64,000 bases of DNA from Streptomyces caeruleatus (GTDB lineage: Bacteria > Actinomycetota > Actinomycetes > Streptomycetales > Streptomycetaceae), in NCBI RefSeq assembly GCF_001514235.1, contig NZ_KQ948925.1, positions 807,469 through 871,468 on the forward strand, read 5' to 3'. How positions within the stretch are numbered: the first letter of the stretch is position 1; every line of letters begins with the position of its first letter. Under the pieces are notes generated by a model, which did no database searches, was not told the DNA's origin, and worked only from the letters and a program-made list of their open reading frames with translations. The translations under genes and the position numbers were made by a program. Positions 25,314 to 34,135 of the stretch are shown here, one piece after another.

Positions 25314-26795
25314 TCAGGCCCCGACAAGCGGCGACCCCGACGGCGCGCGCAACGGCTGGGCCAGTTCCGACAGGGCGCGTTCCAGGCCGTGGAGGTGGGC
25401 CAGGGCGGGGTCGGACTCCGTGGGGCGGGCGGTGGGGGCGGTGATGGCCGTGCCGTCGGTGAGGGCCTCGACCGCGGCCTCGACGCGCCAGCACGCGGCG
25501 GCCAGGCGGGCGTCGTGGGAGGCCACGGGGTCGGCGGCGACGGCGACGAGGCCGCGGATCTCGCGGGCGCAGTCGTCGAGGAGGGCGAGGACGTGGCGGG
25601 CGCGGCGTTTGCGGGCCGGCACCGGGTGCAGGGGGTGCACGAGCGGGGCGACGGCGAGCCGTACGCGGCCGAGGAGCTGTTCCAGTTCGGCCACCCGGGA
25701 GGCCGGGTCGGCGCTCTCGTCGCCGGCGAGGCGGGCGGCGGCCTCTGCGGTGGCCGCGTGGACGCAGCGCAGGGCGCGCTGGATCCAGGCGTCGGTGACG
25801 GTGTGGGTGGTGACGGGCAGGACGGCGAGCACGGCGCCGAGCGCGCCGACGCCGGTCTCGGCGAGTCGCAGCGCCAGCAGGGCGGGGTCGAGGACGCCCA
25901 GGAGGCCGTAGAGGAGCTCTGCCAGGACCGTGACGCAGAGCATCATCCAGGTATAGGACACGGCGGCCGTGTAGAAGATGCCGAAGACGCAGAGTGCGAG
26001 CAGCAGGGCCGTCGGCAGGCCCGCGCCCTCCAGGGGTACGGCGATGAGCAGGCCGAGGCCGATGCCGATGACCGTGCCGAGGACCCGGCGGAAGCCGCGG
26101 ACCAGGGTCTCGCCGCGCGAGGTGGTGTTGACGAAGATCCACCAGGTGGCGCCGACCGCCCAGTACCAGCGCTGCCCGGACACCAGCTGGCCCACGACGA
26201 GGGCGAAGCCGGCGCCGGCGGTGGCCTGGACGGCCTGGCGGGTGGTCACGCGGGCCAGGCCGGTGCCGCCCGGCGGTGCGGGGACGGCCGCCGGGGGCAG
26301 GCGGCGCTCGTAGCACCAGAGGCCGAAGCGGACCGCGGCCGCCGTGGCCAGGGACAGCAGTACGGCGGCGTAGAGCTCGGGCAGCTGCCCCGGGGTCGCG
26401 TGCAGGAACTGCGCCACGAAGAAGGTCATGAACGCGAAGACGCCGAGGCTGTGGCCGCGCGGCCCCCAGCGGCGGGCGTACACGCCGGCGCCGACGACGG
26501 CGAGGAAGGTGAGGTCGCGGGCGACCGGGTGGTCGTGCAGCCCGGCCGCCGCCGCGAGTACGGGGAGGCCGACGAGCGGCAGCAGCGCGGTGGTGAGCGC
26601 CTGTCCGCGGACCGTGGCGTCGGTGACGGTGAACAGGGCGAGCAGCGCGGCGAGCCCGCCGGTGACGGCGCCGACGAGGGAGTGTCCGGCCAGCCCGCAG
26701 ACGACCACCGCGAGCCCGATGCCGAGGACGGCCCGCACGGCGAAGCGCAACCGCGCCCGCCCCGGGTCCGGCGCCAGGAACACCCTCTTCAGCAC
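25314..26795 (-). CDS. FUSC-family membrane protein
   Basis: A 493-residue inner-membrane protein of the fusaric-acid-resistance/aromatic-acid-exporter-like family. There are two blocks of hydrophobic helices (about residues 15-170 and 205-370), each followed by a more polar cytoplasmic part; the second block opens with TRQAVQATAGAGFALVVGQL and GQRWYWAVGATWWIFVNTTS, the FUSC_2 pattern. A GTG at 26795 with GGAGGGG 10 nt upstream is preferred; an ATG at 26822 is possible. It is divergent from an AsnC/Lrp regulator that may control it. The substrate is unknown. Confidence 0.82.
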   Translation of the reverse strand: MLKRVFLAPDPGRARLRFAVRAVLGIGLAVVVCGLAGHSLVGAVTGGLAALLALFTVTDATVRGQALTTALLPLVGLPVLAAAAGLHDHPVARDLTFLAVVGAGVYARRWGPRGHSLGVFAFMTFFVAQFLHATPGQLPELYAAVLLSLATAAAVRFGLWCYERRLPPAAVPAPPGGTGLARVTTRQAVQATAGAGFALVVGQLVSGQRWYWAVGATWWIFVNTTSRGETLVRGFRRVLGTVIGIGLGLLIAVPLEGAGLPTALLLALCVFGIFYTAAVSYTWMMLCVTVLAELLYGLLGVLDPALLALRLAETGVGALGAVLAVLPVTTHTVTDAWIQRALRCVHAATAEAAARLAGDESADPASRVAELEQLLGRVRLAVAPLVHPLHPVPARKRRARHVLALLDDCAREIRGLVAVAADPVASHDARLAAACWRVEAAVEALTDGTAITAPTARPTESDPALAHLHGLERALSELAQPLRAPSGSPLVGA

Positions 26796-26886
26796 TGCTT
26801 TTCCGCCCCTCCACGTCGGCATGAAAAAGGCGCCGCGGGATCCGCAGCGCCATCGACGGGTTCATTGCAGCATCCGGGGACAGGGT

Positions 26887-26915
26887 GGCTCAAGTGTCTC
26901 CTAGAATGCTGAGCC
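26887..26915. promoter_or_regulatory. Inverted repeat GGCTCA-N17-TGAGCC in the FUSC/AsnC gap
   Basis: Perfect 6-bp arms are 17 bp apart in the 207-bp divergent gap, which is relatively AT-rich. The wide spacing fits wrapping regulators such as Lrp/AsnC. It is a candidate autoregulatory site of the AsnC-like protein. Confidence 0.4.
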
Positions 26916-27002
26916 ATTGGCACAGACATAACGGATCCCGTACGTCCATCGACGAGCCAACGGACCATGACGGGCGGGACCGGCGACAGGGAGGCCGCAC
27001 GC

Positions 27003-27482
27003 ATGGCCGTGGACGAGCTCGACACCCGCATCCTGCGGCTGCTGCTGGAGCAGCCGCGCACCAGCGTGCGGGAGTACGCCCGCATCCTCGGCGTCGCGCG
27101 GGGCACGCTGCAGGCGCGGCTGGACCGGCTGGAGCGGGACGGTGTGATCACCGGGACGGGGCCGGCGCTCTCGGCCGCCGCCCTCGGCCATCCGGTGCTG
27201 GCGTTCGTGCACATCGAGGTCACCCAGGGCCACCTCGACGACGTGGGCGACGAGCTGGCCGCCGTCCCGGAGATCGTCGAGGCCTTCTCGATCACGGGCG
27301 GCGGGGATCTGCTGACCCGGGTGGTGGCCCGTGACAACGCCCACCTGGAGGACGTGATCCAGAAACTGATCAGCCTGCCCGGCGTGGTCCGCACCCGCAC
27401 CGAGGTGGCCCTGCGCGAGCGTGTGCCGCACCGGCTGCTGCCGCTGGTGGAGTCGATCGGGCGGGCGGCGGCCCGGAAATGA
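27003..27482 (+). CDS. Lrp/AsnC-family transcriptional regulator
   Basis: A 159-residue regulator. The N-terminal HTH reads LDTRILRLLLEQPRTSVREY, then ARILGVARGTLQARLDRLER. The C-terminal RAM/ligand-binding domain contains VEAFSITGGGDLLTRVVARD and the closing strand VVRTRTEVALRE. ATG 27003 has GGGAGG 8 nt upstream; a start 36 nt earlier is weaker. It is divergent from the FUSC exporter and followed after 19 bp by the HAD phosphatase, which may share its transcript. Confidence 0.9.
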   Translation: MAVDELDTRILRLLLEQPRTSVREYARILGVARGTLQARLDRLERDGVITGTGPALSAAALGHPVLAFVHIEVTQGHLDDVGDELAAVPEIVEAFSITGGGDLLTRVVARDNAHLEDVIQKLISLPGVVRTRTEVALRERVPHRLLPLVESIGRAAARK

Positions 27483-27501
27483 CCTTTGACATCCTGGGCC
27501 C

Positions 27502-28197
27502 ATGAGCGGACTCGGCGACACTTCGGTCATCTTCGATCTCGACGGAACACTCGTGGACAGCGAGCCTAACTACTACGAAGCGGGCCGCGGCCTCCTCGCC
27601 GAGCACGGGGTTCCCGACTTCACCTGGGCGGATCACGAGCGGTACGTCGGCATCAGCACCCTGGAGACGGTCACGCTCTGGAAGCGGGAGTACGGCCTTC
27701 GGGCCTCCGTCGACGAACTGCTCGCCGACAAGAACCGCCGCTATCTGGACCTCGCCCGCACCGCCACGCGCGTGTACCCCGAGATGCGCAAGTTCGTGGA
27801 GCTGCTGGCGGCAGAGGGCGTTCCGATGGCCGTGGCCTCCGGTTCGTCCCGGGAGGCCATCACGGCGATCCTGTCCGGCACGGGCCTGGACGCCGCTCTG
27901 CGTACCGTGGTCTCGGCCGACGAGGTCGAGCGCGGCAAGCCCGCTCCGGACGTCTTCCTGGAGGCGGCCCGCCGCCTGGGCGTGGCACCCGGCGACTGCG
28001 TGGTCCTGGAGGACGCGGCCCCCGGCGCCGCCGCGGCGCACGCGGCCGGCATGCGCTGCATCGCGATCCCGTACGTGACCGGCCAGGCGGACGCGCCGGA
28101 GTTCGCGACGGCGGGGCTGCTGGTGCGGGGCGGGCAGGGGGAGTTCACGGCGCGGGGGGTATACGGCTGGCTGGCGCGGTCAGGTCGGCCAGCGTGA
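27502..28197 (+). CDS. HAD-superfamily phosphatase (beta-phosphoglucomutase-like)
   Basis: A 231-residue cytoplasmic hydrolase. HAD motif I is FDLDGTLVDSE, motif II is AVASGSSREAI, motif III surrounds VERGKPAPDVFLEAARRLGV, and motif IV is VLEDAAPGAAAA. A helical cap lies between residues 20 and 85, the C1 cap of the beta-phosphoglucomutase/phosphoglycolate type. It follows the AsnC regulator closely. The substrate cannot be assigned. Confidence 0.9.
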   Translation: MSGLGDTSVIFDLDGTLVDSEPNYYEAGRGLLAEHGVPDFTWADHERYVGISTLETVTLWKREYGLRASVDELLADKNRRYLDLARTATRVYPEMRKFVELLAAEGVPMAVASGSSREAITAILSGTGLDAALRTVVSADEVERGKPAPDVFLEAARRLGVAPGDCVVLEDAAPGAAAAHAAGMRCIAIPYVTGQADAPEFATAGLLVRGGQGEFTARGVYGWLARSGRPA

Positions 28198-28289
28198 CCT
28201 CTCCGAGTATGTCTGGCCGTTCGACAGGTGGCGATCAGCTCGCCGACATCGCCGGTGCAGCGCGGCGGCGTACCGCACCAGGACAACAG

Positions 28290-28742
28290 TCACCGCTCGT
28301 GCACCGTCATGCCTCCCTGCCCGACCTGATAGATCCTGGCATTGCCGGCCGCCTCAGCGCTCACTGTCACATCGCCGCTCCACGATGAGCCGGTCCTGAG
28401 TGACGGCGCGCCGTATTGGGCAAGCACAGATCGCAGAGCGGTGGCCACGGCCTCCTGCTCCCGGTCGTCGAGACTCTCCAGCAAAAGTTCGAACCTGGTC
28501 TGCCACGCCGCCTCGTGCCGTACTCGCGCTGCTTGCCTTTCGCTCGCATCGGCGGATTGCAAGGCCACCACAGTCCGGTCAAGGCGCTCCAACTCGACGC
28601 TCTCCCGCTGCTCGTCTCCTCGGCCGAGCAGGCGTGCGATGCGCTGTCGGAACGCGGCCCACGCGTCTGTAGTGGCCGCCTGGACCACACCCGCACCGCC
28701 GGCCGCTGCCAGCGCCGTCAACGCCTCACTCAACATGCGCAC
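28290..28742 (-). CDS. Small helical protein with C-terminal RHIM-like motif (putative NLR effector)
   Basis: A 150-residue protein, second gene of a two-gene unit with the NB-ARC protein 33 nt upstream. It has three visible parts. First, an Ala/Gly-rich amphipathic segment (about residues 5-38, EALTALAAAGGAGVVQAATT). Second, a helical, charged region to about residue 115. Third, a short tail ending NARIYQVGQGGMTVHER (residues 134-150). That tail nearly repeats the N-terminal motif of the NLR. The architecture, a membrane-prone helical domain followed by an amyloid-type motif, fits the Bell-like effectors described beside bacterial NLRs. The membrane role is inference; only the shared motif and gene pairing are seen. 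Confidence 0.7.
   Translation of the reverse strand: MRMLSEALTALAAAGGAGVVQAATTDAWAAFRQRIARLLGRGDEQRESVELERLDRTVVALQSADASERQAARVRHEAAWQTRFELLLESLDDREQEAVATALRSVLAQYGAPSLRTGSSWSGDVTVSAEAAGNARIYQVGQGGMTVHER
28293..28343 (-). other. RHIM-like motif coding segment, effector copy
   Basis: The segment encodes the final 17 residues NARIYQVGQGGMTVHER of the small protein. It aligns with residues 26-40 of the NLR, sharing NAR, YQVG and a Gly two residues on, but lacks the Asn of the full RHIM core. Confidence 0.65.
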
Positions 28743-28775
28743 CTCCGCCGTGAACCGAGCCGCGAAGCAGGGTTC

Positions 28776-31463
28776 TCACACTCGCCACCAGGGTTTTCCC
28801 GAGTACTTGTTCAGCTCCGCCAACGCCTTGCGTGCCTCCTCCGTTTCGTGATGATCGTCGCCGAACGTGCGACGGCGGGCCGCCAGCACCCGTCGCATCT
28901 CGCCACGGGCGACGGCCAACTGCCCTACGTGTGCCCAGCCGACCGCACAGTTGAAGTGCGTCCTCAGCGTTGAAGGGTGGTCCGGGCTGAGGTGCTCCCG
29001 TTCCTCGTCAAGGATCCGTCGCCATTCCCGTAGGGCCGTGGCCCGCTTACCTCGTTGAGACAGGATGTGCACCAGCTCGTGCTTTGTGGCCAGAACGTCC
29101 TCGTGCCGCGTGTCCAGTCCATTGTCCTCCCGGGCAGCCATGATCCCCTTGAGAACCTCTTCCGCCTCATCCAACCGGCGGCCCATCTGCACAAGGATCT
29201 GCGCCATGTTGTGCCGGGATTGCAGAGTGGCGTAGTGGTTCTCACCCAACGAGTCAGCCTCGATGAGTGAGATTTCCTTGAACTCGAGGAATGCCTTGAC
29301 CAGGTTTCCTTTCACCTTGTTGATCGAGGCGACGTCGAATCTGGTGATCAGGATCGACGGATGCGAGGGCGGTAGGAGGCTGTGCTGAAGCCGCATCACA
29401 CCGTCGAACACCTGCATCGCCTCATCAAGTCGCCCCCGGTGCCAGACGATGACGCCCAGCTCATGTCGGATGACCGCTTCGGTGAAGCGCGGGAAGTCGG
29501 GAATCCGCTCGCACAGGGACACCGCGAGGCGCCCTTCCTCCTCGGCTTCCTCCAACATTCCCCTGACCCGCAGAATCGTGGCAAGGTGATGATGGGACTG
29601 AATGGACAGGGCGTGATCGATCGGCCACTGCTCGTTCAGGCGGGCAATGATGTCGCGGACCAGTTTCTCACCCGTCGTCACGTCTCCCCGCTCGACAACG
29701 ACCGCTGCCAGGAGGCCGTCCGCGGCGAGCACACGGAACGAATCGGGCTTGTCCAGCAGAGCGGCCAATCGACAGGCTTCACTGGCCGTCTGCTCGGCTT
29801 CCTCCAGGCGAGAGATGCGCCAGGACCAGTCAGCGTGGGTGTAACACGCGAGAAAGCGCTCCGGTGCATTTTCCGCGAGTCGCCGCGAGCGCCGGTACGC
29901 GGCTTCGGTGATGCCGTAGGCGACTCCGTACTGCCCCGACACGCGCAGAAACTCGCAGAACCAGGCGTTGATGTGCGCCACATGCCGCAGGAGATCGTCA
30001 CAGCTCTCCGGAAGCCGTTCCGAAAAGTACAGAACGTGCGGTACCAGTAACTGCCACAGATTTGCCTGACTCGGGCCTTCAGGCCACACGTCACGGAACC
30101 GACCCAGACACCTGACGGCCGCCGCCCAGACGGCCGCGTGTGCCTCCGAGCGGCAGAGTTGGGCGGCGTTCACCTCAGCCACCAGCGGATGTACGGCCGC
30201 ACAGAGAACCCCGTCAGCGAACGTATCCGGCTCGGGTTGTCGCAGGTGGTCGTCAAGTCGCTCCCAGCCAACATCGACCAAGCCGATTTCGCTGAGTGCG
30301 TTGAGGGACCGCTCGATCACGACGTCGTCCCACGGCCCGTACGCTCCACACGCGCGAGTGAGGACCTTCGGCGAGAAGAGCATCACAGGTACGGGTCTGC
30401 TCGCGTAACACGACAGAAGCCGCATCAGTGCGCGCGCTTGTGGAAGCCCTTGCTTCTCCAGGAAGTCCAAGGAGAGCTCCCAGGTCTGCATGATGAGCCG
30501 ACGAAGGTCGCTCTCCGGGCCTCTCACTCCGGAGGTGGCGGATGCCTTGTCGATCGTTTCGGGGAAGTCCCTGTCCAGAGCGGCACGGTAGTCGTCGAAC
30601 CGCCGTTTCGATGAAGCGGGCATGGCCATGTAACGGCCCGCCAGCCACAACGCGAGGGGGACGCCGCCGAGCCTGTCCGCGAGCCGCGTCGCCTGCTCCG
30701 CGTCCTCTCGCGAGACCTTCCTCAGCTCGGCCGTGCCGATCAGCATGTCCGCGCCGTCCACCGCCGAAAGCAGCGCCGGCCGGATCATGCGCGCGACACC
30801 GGGCCAGGCTTCGTTGCTGCCGACACGGGTAGTGACCAGCACCGCCCCACCGCACGAGGCCCTGATCCATTCCGTACCCAGCCCCTCTTCGAGTGCATGG
30901 GGGTCGTCGGCTCCGTCCAGCACCAGCAGCCAGGCTTCGGGAACCTCGTCCAGGACACTCCACAGCAGATCAGCGACATCGATGGCGCCGGCGGCCGCCT
31001 CTTGCACCTGGGAGTCCGCGGCGCCGAGGCTGCTCGCCACTTGCAGCATGGCCTCACGCACCGAGTGCAGGTCCGCAGCGGCGATCCAGAAGACCCGGCG
31101 CCGCCCAATCCGGACCTCATCGGCGATCGACAGCGCCAGCGCCGTTTTGCCGAGCCCTCCCATGCCGTGCAGAACCGTCACGGTACCGGTGGCGCCGTCG
31201 ACGATCTCGGCCAGCTCTTCCCGCTCGCCTGTGCGACCGTATAAGCGCTTCGGCAGCAGCCTGAACGGCGGAGTCAACGAAACAGCGGCCGAGCGTGCCG
31301 GGCGATCCGTCGTCACGTGGTGGTGGACATGAACATCACCCTCGATGTTCGTCTGATTGCCAGTGCCGACCTGATAGACCCTTGCATTGTCGGCCGCGAT
31401 CGCCTGCTGCCGGATGCGCAGGACGTCCGCATACCTGTACCGTCGGCGCACTCTCACCCCCAC
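28776..31463 (-). CDS. STAND NTPase: NB-ARC with TPR repeats and N-terminal RHIM-like motif
   Basis: An 895-residue NLR-like protein. Residues 26-40 are NARVYQVGTGNQTNI, followed by a His-rich stretch (VHVHHHV). The NB-ARC ATPase has the P-loop GMGGLGKT (100-107), Walker B WLLVLDGADD (178-187), sensor LVTTR (209-213) and GGVPLAL (266-272). A winged-helix-like part follows, then TPR-type helical repeats from about residue 480 to the end, probably the sensor. The GTG at 31463 gives the longest frame; a GTG two codons later is also possible. The gene is less GC-rich than its neighbours (for example 30 of 60 bases at 29281-29340), which suggests horizontal origin. Likely role: abortive-infection or cell-death control together with the small downstream protein. 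Confidence 0.85.
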   Translation of the reverse strand: MGVRVRRRYRYADVLRIRQQAIAADNARVYQVGTGNQTNIEGDVHVHHHVTTDRPARSAAVSLTPPFRLLPKRLYGRTGEREELAEIVDGATGTVTVLHGMGGLGKTALALSIADEVRIGRRRVFWIAAADLHSVREAMLQVASSLGAADSQVQEAAAGAIDVADLLWSVLDEVPEAWLLVLDGADDPHALEEGLGTEWIRASCGGAVLVTTRVGSNEAWPGVARMIRPALLSAVDGADMLIGTAELRKVSREDAEQATRLADRLGGVPLALWLAGRYMAMPASSKRRFDDYRAALDRDFPETIDKASATSGVRGPESDLRRLIMQTWELSLDFLEKQGLPQARALMRLLSCYASRPVPVMLFSPKVLTRACGAYGPWDDVVIERSLNALSEIGLVDVGWERLDDHLRQPEPDTFADGVLCAAVHPLVAEVNAAQLCRSEAHAAVWAAAVRCLGRFRDVWPEGPSQANLWQLLVPHVLYFSERLPESCDDLLRHVAHINAWFCEFLRVSGQYGVAYGITEAAYRRSRRLAENAPERFLACYTHADWSWRISRLEEAEQTASEACRLAALLDKPDSFRVLAADGLLAAVVVERGDVTTGEKLVRDIIARLNEQWPIDHALSIQSHHHLATILRVRGMLEEAEEEGRLAVSLCERIPDFPRFTEAVIRHELGVIVWHRGRLDEAMQVFDGVMRLQHSLLPPSHPSILITRFDVASINKVKGNLVKAFLEFKEISLIEADSLGENHYATLQSRHNMAQILVQMGRRLDEAEEVLKGIMAAREDNGLDTRHEDVLATKHELVHILSQRGKRATALREWRRILDEEREHLSPDHPSTLRTHFNCAVGWAHVGQLAVARGEMRRVLAARRRTFGDDHHETEEARKALAELNKYSGKPWWRV
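31344..31388 (-). other. RHIM-like motif coding segment, NLR copy
   Basis: The segment encodes NARVYQVGTGNQTNI. The core YQVGTGN resembles the RHIM consensus (hydrophobic-Q-hydrophobic-G-x-x-N). A 32-bp stretch around it (31366-31397) matches 28321-28352 in the effector gene at 29 of 32 positions, so the likeness extends to DNA level. Confidence 0.65.
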
Positions 31464-31582
31464 CCGCCTCGCTGCTCTACGCCCTCACCGTACCGACCAC
31501 CACCGCTCTGAAGGGCGAAATCACGGCCAACAGGCGACACGCCGCCGGGCGGGGACGGTGACGGCCGTAGAGCGCGGGCGCC

Positions 31583-34123
31583 GTGACCGCCCTCCCCGCC
31601 GGCTGGAGCGCCCAGCCCTTCGCCCTTGACGACGTGGCCCTCAGGCCCGGACTCTTCGCGGACAAGCGGCAGTTGATGCTCGACCACGCCTGTGGCTACG
31701 ACGTCAACCGGCTGCTCCAGGTCTTCCGGGCCAACGCCGGTCTCTCCACCGGTGGCGCGGTGGCGCCCGGTGGCTGGGAGGGTCTGGACGGGGAGACGAA
31801 CGGGAATCTGCGCGGGCACACACCAGGCACTTCCTGACCATGCTGTCCCAGGCCTACGCCGGCACCGGCGAGCAGGTGTTCGCCGACAGGATCCGCACGA
31901 TGGTCGGGGCGCTGACCGAGGTGCGGGCGGCGCTGCGGAAGGACCCGGCCGTGCTGAGCGTCGGCGGGAGGTTCGGCACCGCCGCCGAGAACGTCCGTGG
32001 CTCGTACCAGTACGTCGACCTGCCCGCCGCCGTCCTCGGTGGCGCCTCCGCGATCACCCTCGCCGCCTGTGTGAAGCCCACCCACGCCGGCGACTGGGCG
32101 CGGGTCTTCGACTTCGGGAACGACAACTCCCGGTACATGTACCTGGCCGCCCGCAACGCCGCCGGCGTCCCGCGCTTCGCCCTCACGACCAGCGGGCCTG
32201 GCGGCGAGCAGGGTATCGACGGCACCGCCGCCCTGCCCCTGGACCGGTGGAGCCACCTCGCGGTGACGATCGCGGGCGCCACCGGCACGCTGTACGTCAA
32301 CGGCGCCGTCGTGGGCCGCAACACGGCGATGACCCTCACCCCGGCCGCCCTCGGCACCCTCGCCCACAACTGGCTCGGCCGCTCCAACTTCGACACCGAC
32401 CCCGTCTTCGCGGGCGCCTACGACGAGTTCGACGTCTGGTCGCGCGCCCTGACCGCCGCCGAGATCACCGACCTCCAAGGCCGCAGGTCCGCCGACGCCT
32501 CCGCCGGACGCGGCGACCTTGCGTCGTACGCCTTCGACGAGACCTCGGGCGGCACCTTCGCCGACGCCTCCGGCCGCGGCCTCACCGCGACGCTGCGCCG
32601 CACCTGGGGCGGGCCCAGTCACCCCGGGTTCCTGGCGGCGTACCCGGAGACGCAGTTCATCGACCTGGAGTCGAGGACCACCAGCGACTACACCAAGGTC
32701 TGGGCGCCGTACTACACCACGCACGAGATCCTCCGCGGGGTGCTGGACGCCTACCTCACCACGGAGGACGCCCGGGCCCTCGACCTCGCGTCCGGCATGT
32801 GCGACTGGATGTACGCGCGGCTGTCGAAACTGCCCGAGGCGACCCTCCAGCGGATGTGGGGGCTGTTCTCCAGCGGCGAGTTCGGCGGCATCGTCGAGGC
32901 GATCTGCGATCTGCACGCGATCACCGGCAAGGCCGAACACCTCGCGCTGGCCCAGCTGTTCGACCACGACCGGCTCATCGACAACTCCGCCGCGAACACC
33001 GACATCCTCGACGGGCTGCACGCCAACCAGCACATACCGATCTTCACCGGGTACCTGCGGCTGTACGACGCACCAGCACCGCCGAGTTCTGGAAGGCGCG
33101 GGACGTGGTCGCGGGCACGATCAGCGACACGACCGCCGAGACGTGCTGCGCGTACAACATGCTGAAGCTGAGCCGGACCCTGTTCTTCCACGAGCAGCAG
33201 CCCAAGTACATGGACTACTACGAGCGGGCCCTGTACAACCAGGTCCTCGGCTCCAAGCAGGACAAGGCGGACGCCGAGAAGCCGCTGGTCACGTACTTCA
33301 TCGGGCTGGCTCCGGGCCATGTGCGCGACTACACGCCCAAGCAGGGCACGACCTGCTGCGAGGGCACCGGCATGGAGAGCGCCACCAAGTACCAGGAAAG
33401 GGCGTGACGGTCACTCAGACGACCGCCTTCCCGCACGAGCAGGGCACGACGCTCACCGTCGGCGGCGGCAGCGCTGCCTTCGCGCTGCGGCTGCGGGTGC
33501 CGGCGTGGGCGACCGCCGGGTTCCGGGTCACGGTCAACGGCAGTGCGGCGAGCGGGACTCCGACGCCGGGGAGCTTCTTCACCGTGTCGCGGACGTGGCG
33601 GAGCGGGGACACCGGGCGGATCTCCATGCCGTTCCGGCTGCGCGTGGAGAAGGCGCTCGACGGTCCTTCGCTGCAGACCCTGTTCTACGGCCCGGTCAAC
33701 CTCGTCGGCCGCAACGCCGCCACGAGCCACCTCCAGCTGGGCCTGTACCGCAACGCCGGTCTCTCCGGCGACCTGCTGCCCTCGCTGACCCCGGTGAGCG
33801 GCAAGCCGCTGCACCACACGCTCGCGGGCACGGAGTTCGCCCCCTTCTTCGAGGGCACCGAGGACCCGACCCACGCCTACTTCAAGCGCTCCGAACCCCG
33901 GGTGGTCTTCGGCAACTCCGACTCCGGCGTCGCCAACCCCGCGAAGTCCGACGGCACCACCCTGCTGGACGAGATCTGGGCCGGGGCGCCCTTCAACAGC
34001 AAGGGTGCGCTGGTCACGCGCGTGCGGTCCACCGTGAACGCGTGGGTCGGCGCGGGGCGGCTGAGCCAGGCCGACGGCCAGACGGTCGTGCGTACGGCGG
34101 AGGGGGCGACGTACGCCCCCTGA
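31583..34123 (+). pseudogene. Decayed GH127-type beta-L-arabinofuranosidase with LamG insert
   Basis: Consecutive blocks of one glycosidase lie in different frames. Block 1 (31583-31820) has QPFALDDVALRPGLFADKRQ and GGWEGLDGETNGNLRGH. Block 2 (from about 31826 to 33069) continues with LTMLSQAYAGTGEQVFADRI, a LamG/concanavalin-like domain (SRYMYLAARNAAGVPRFALT) and more GH127. Block 3 (33072-33400) holds STAEFWKARDVVAG and TTCCEGTGMESATKYQ. Block 4 (33404-34123) holds the C-terminal beta domain (LRVPAWATAGFRVTVNG). The signal peptide is missing: an in-frame TAG lies at 31568 just before the GTG. The junctions near 33070 and 33400 also lack conserved residues, so they are deletions rather than sequencing slips. 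No working enzyme is expected. Confidence 0.88.
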
Positions 34124-34135
34124 GGCCGCCGCGGC

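Noticed and set aside
24718..26865. Single protein of about 715 residues including the minisatellite
   Set aside because: The repeat period changes reading frame and the rest of that frame is a shadow of the FUSC gene.
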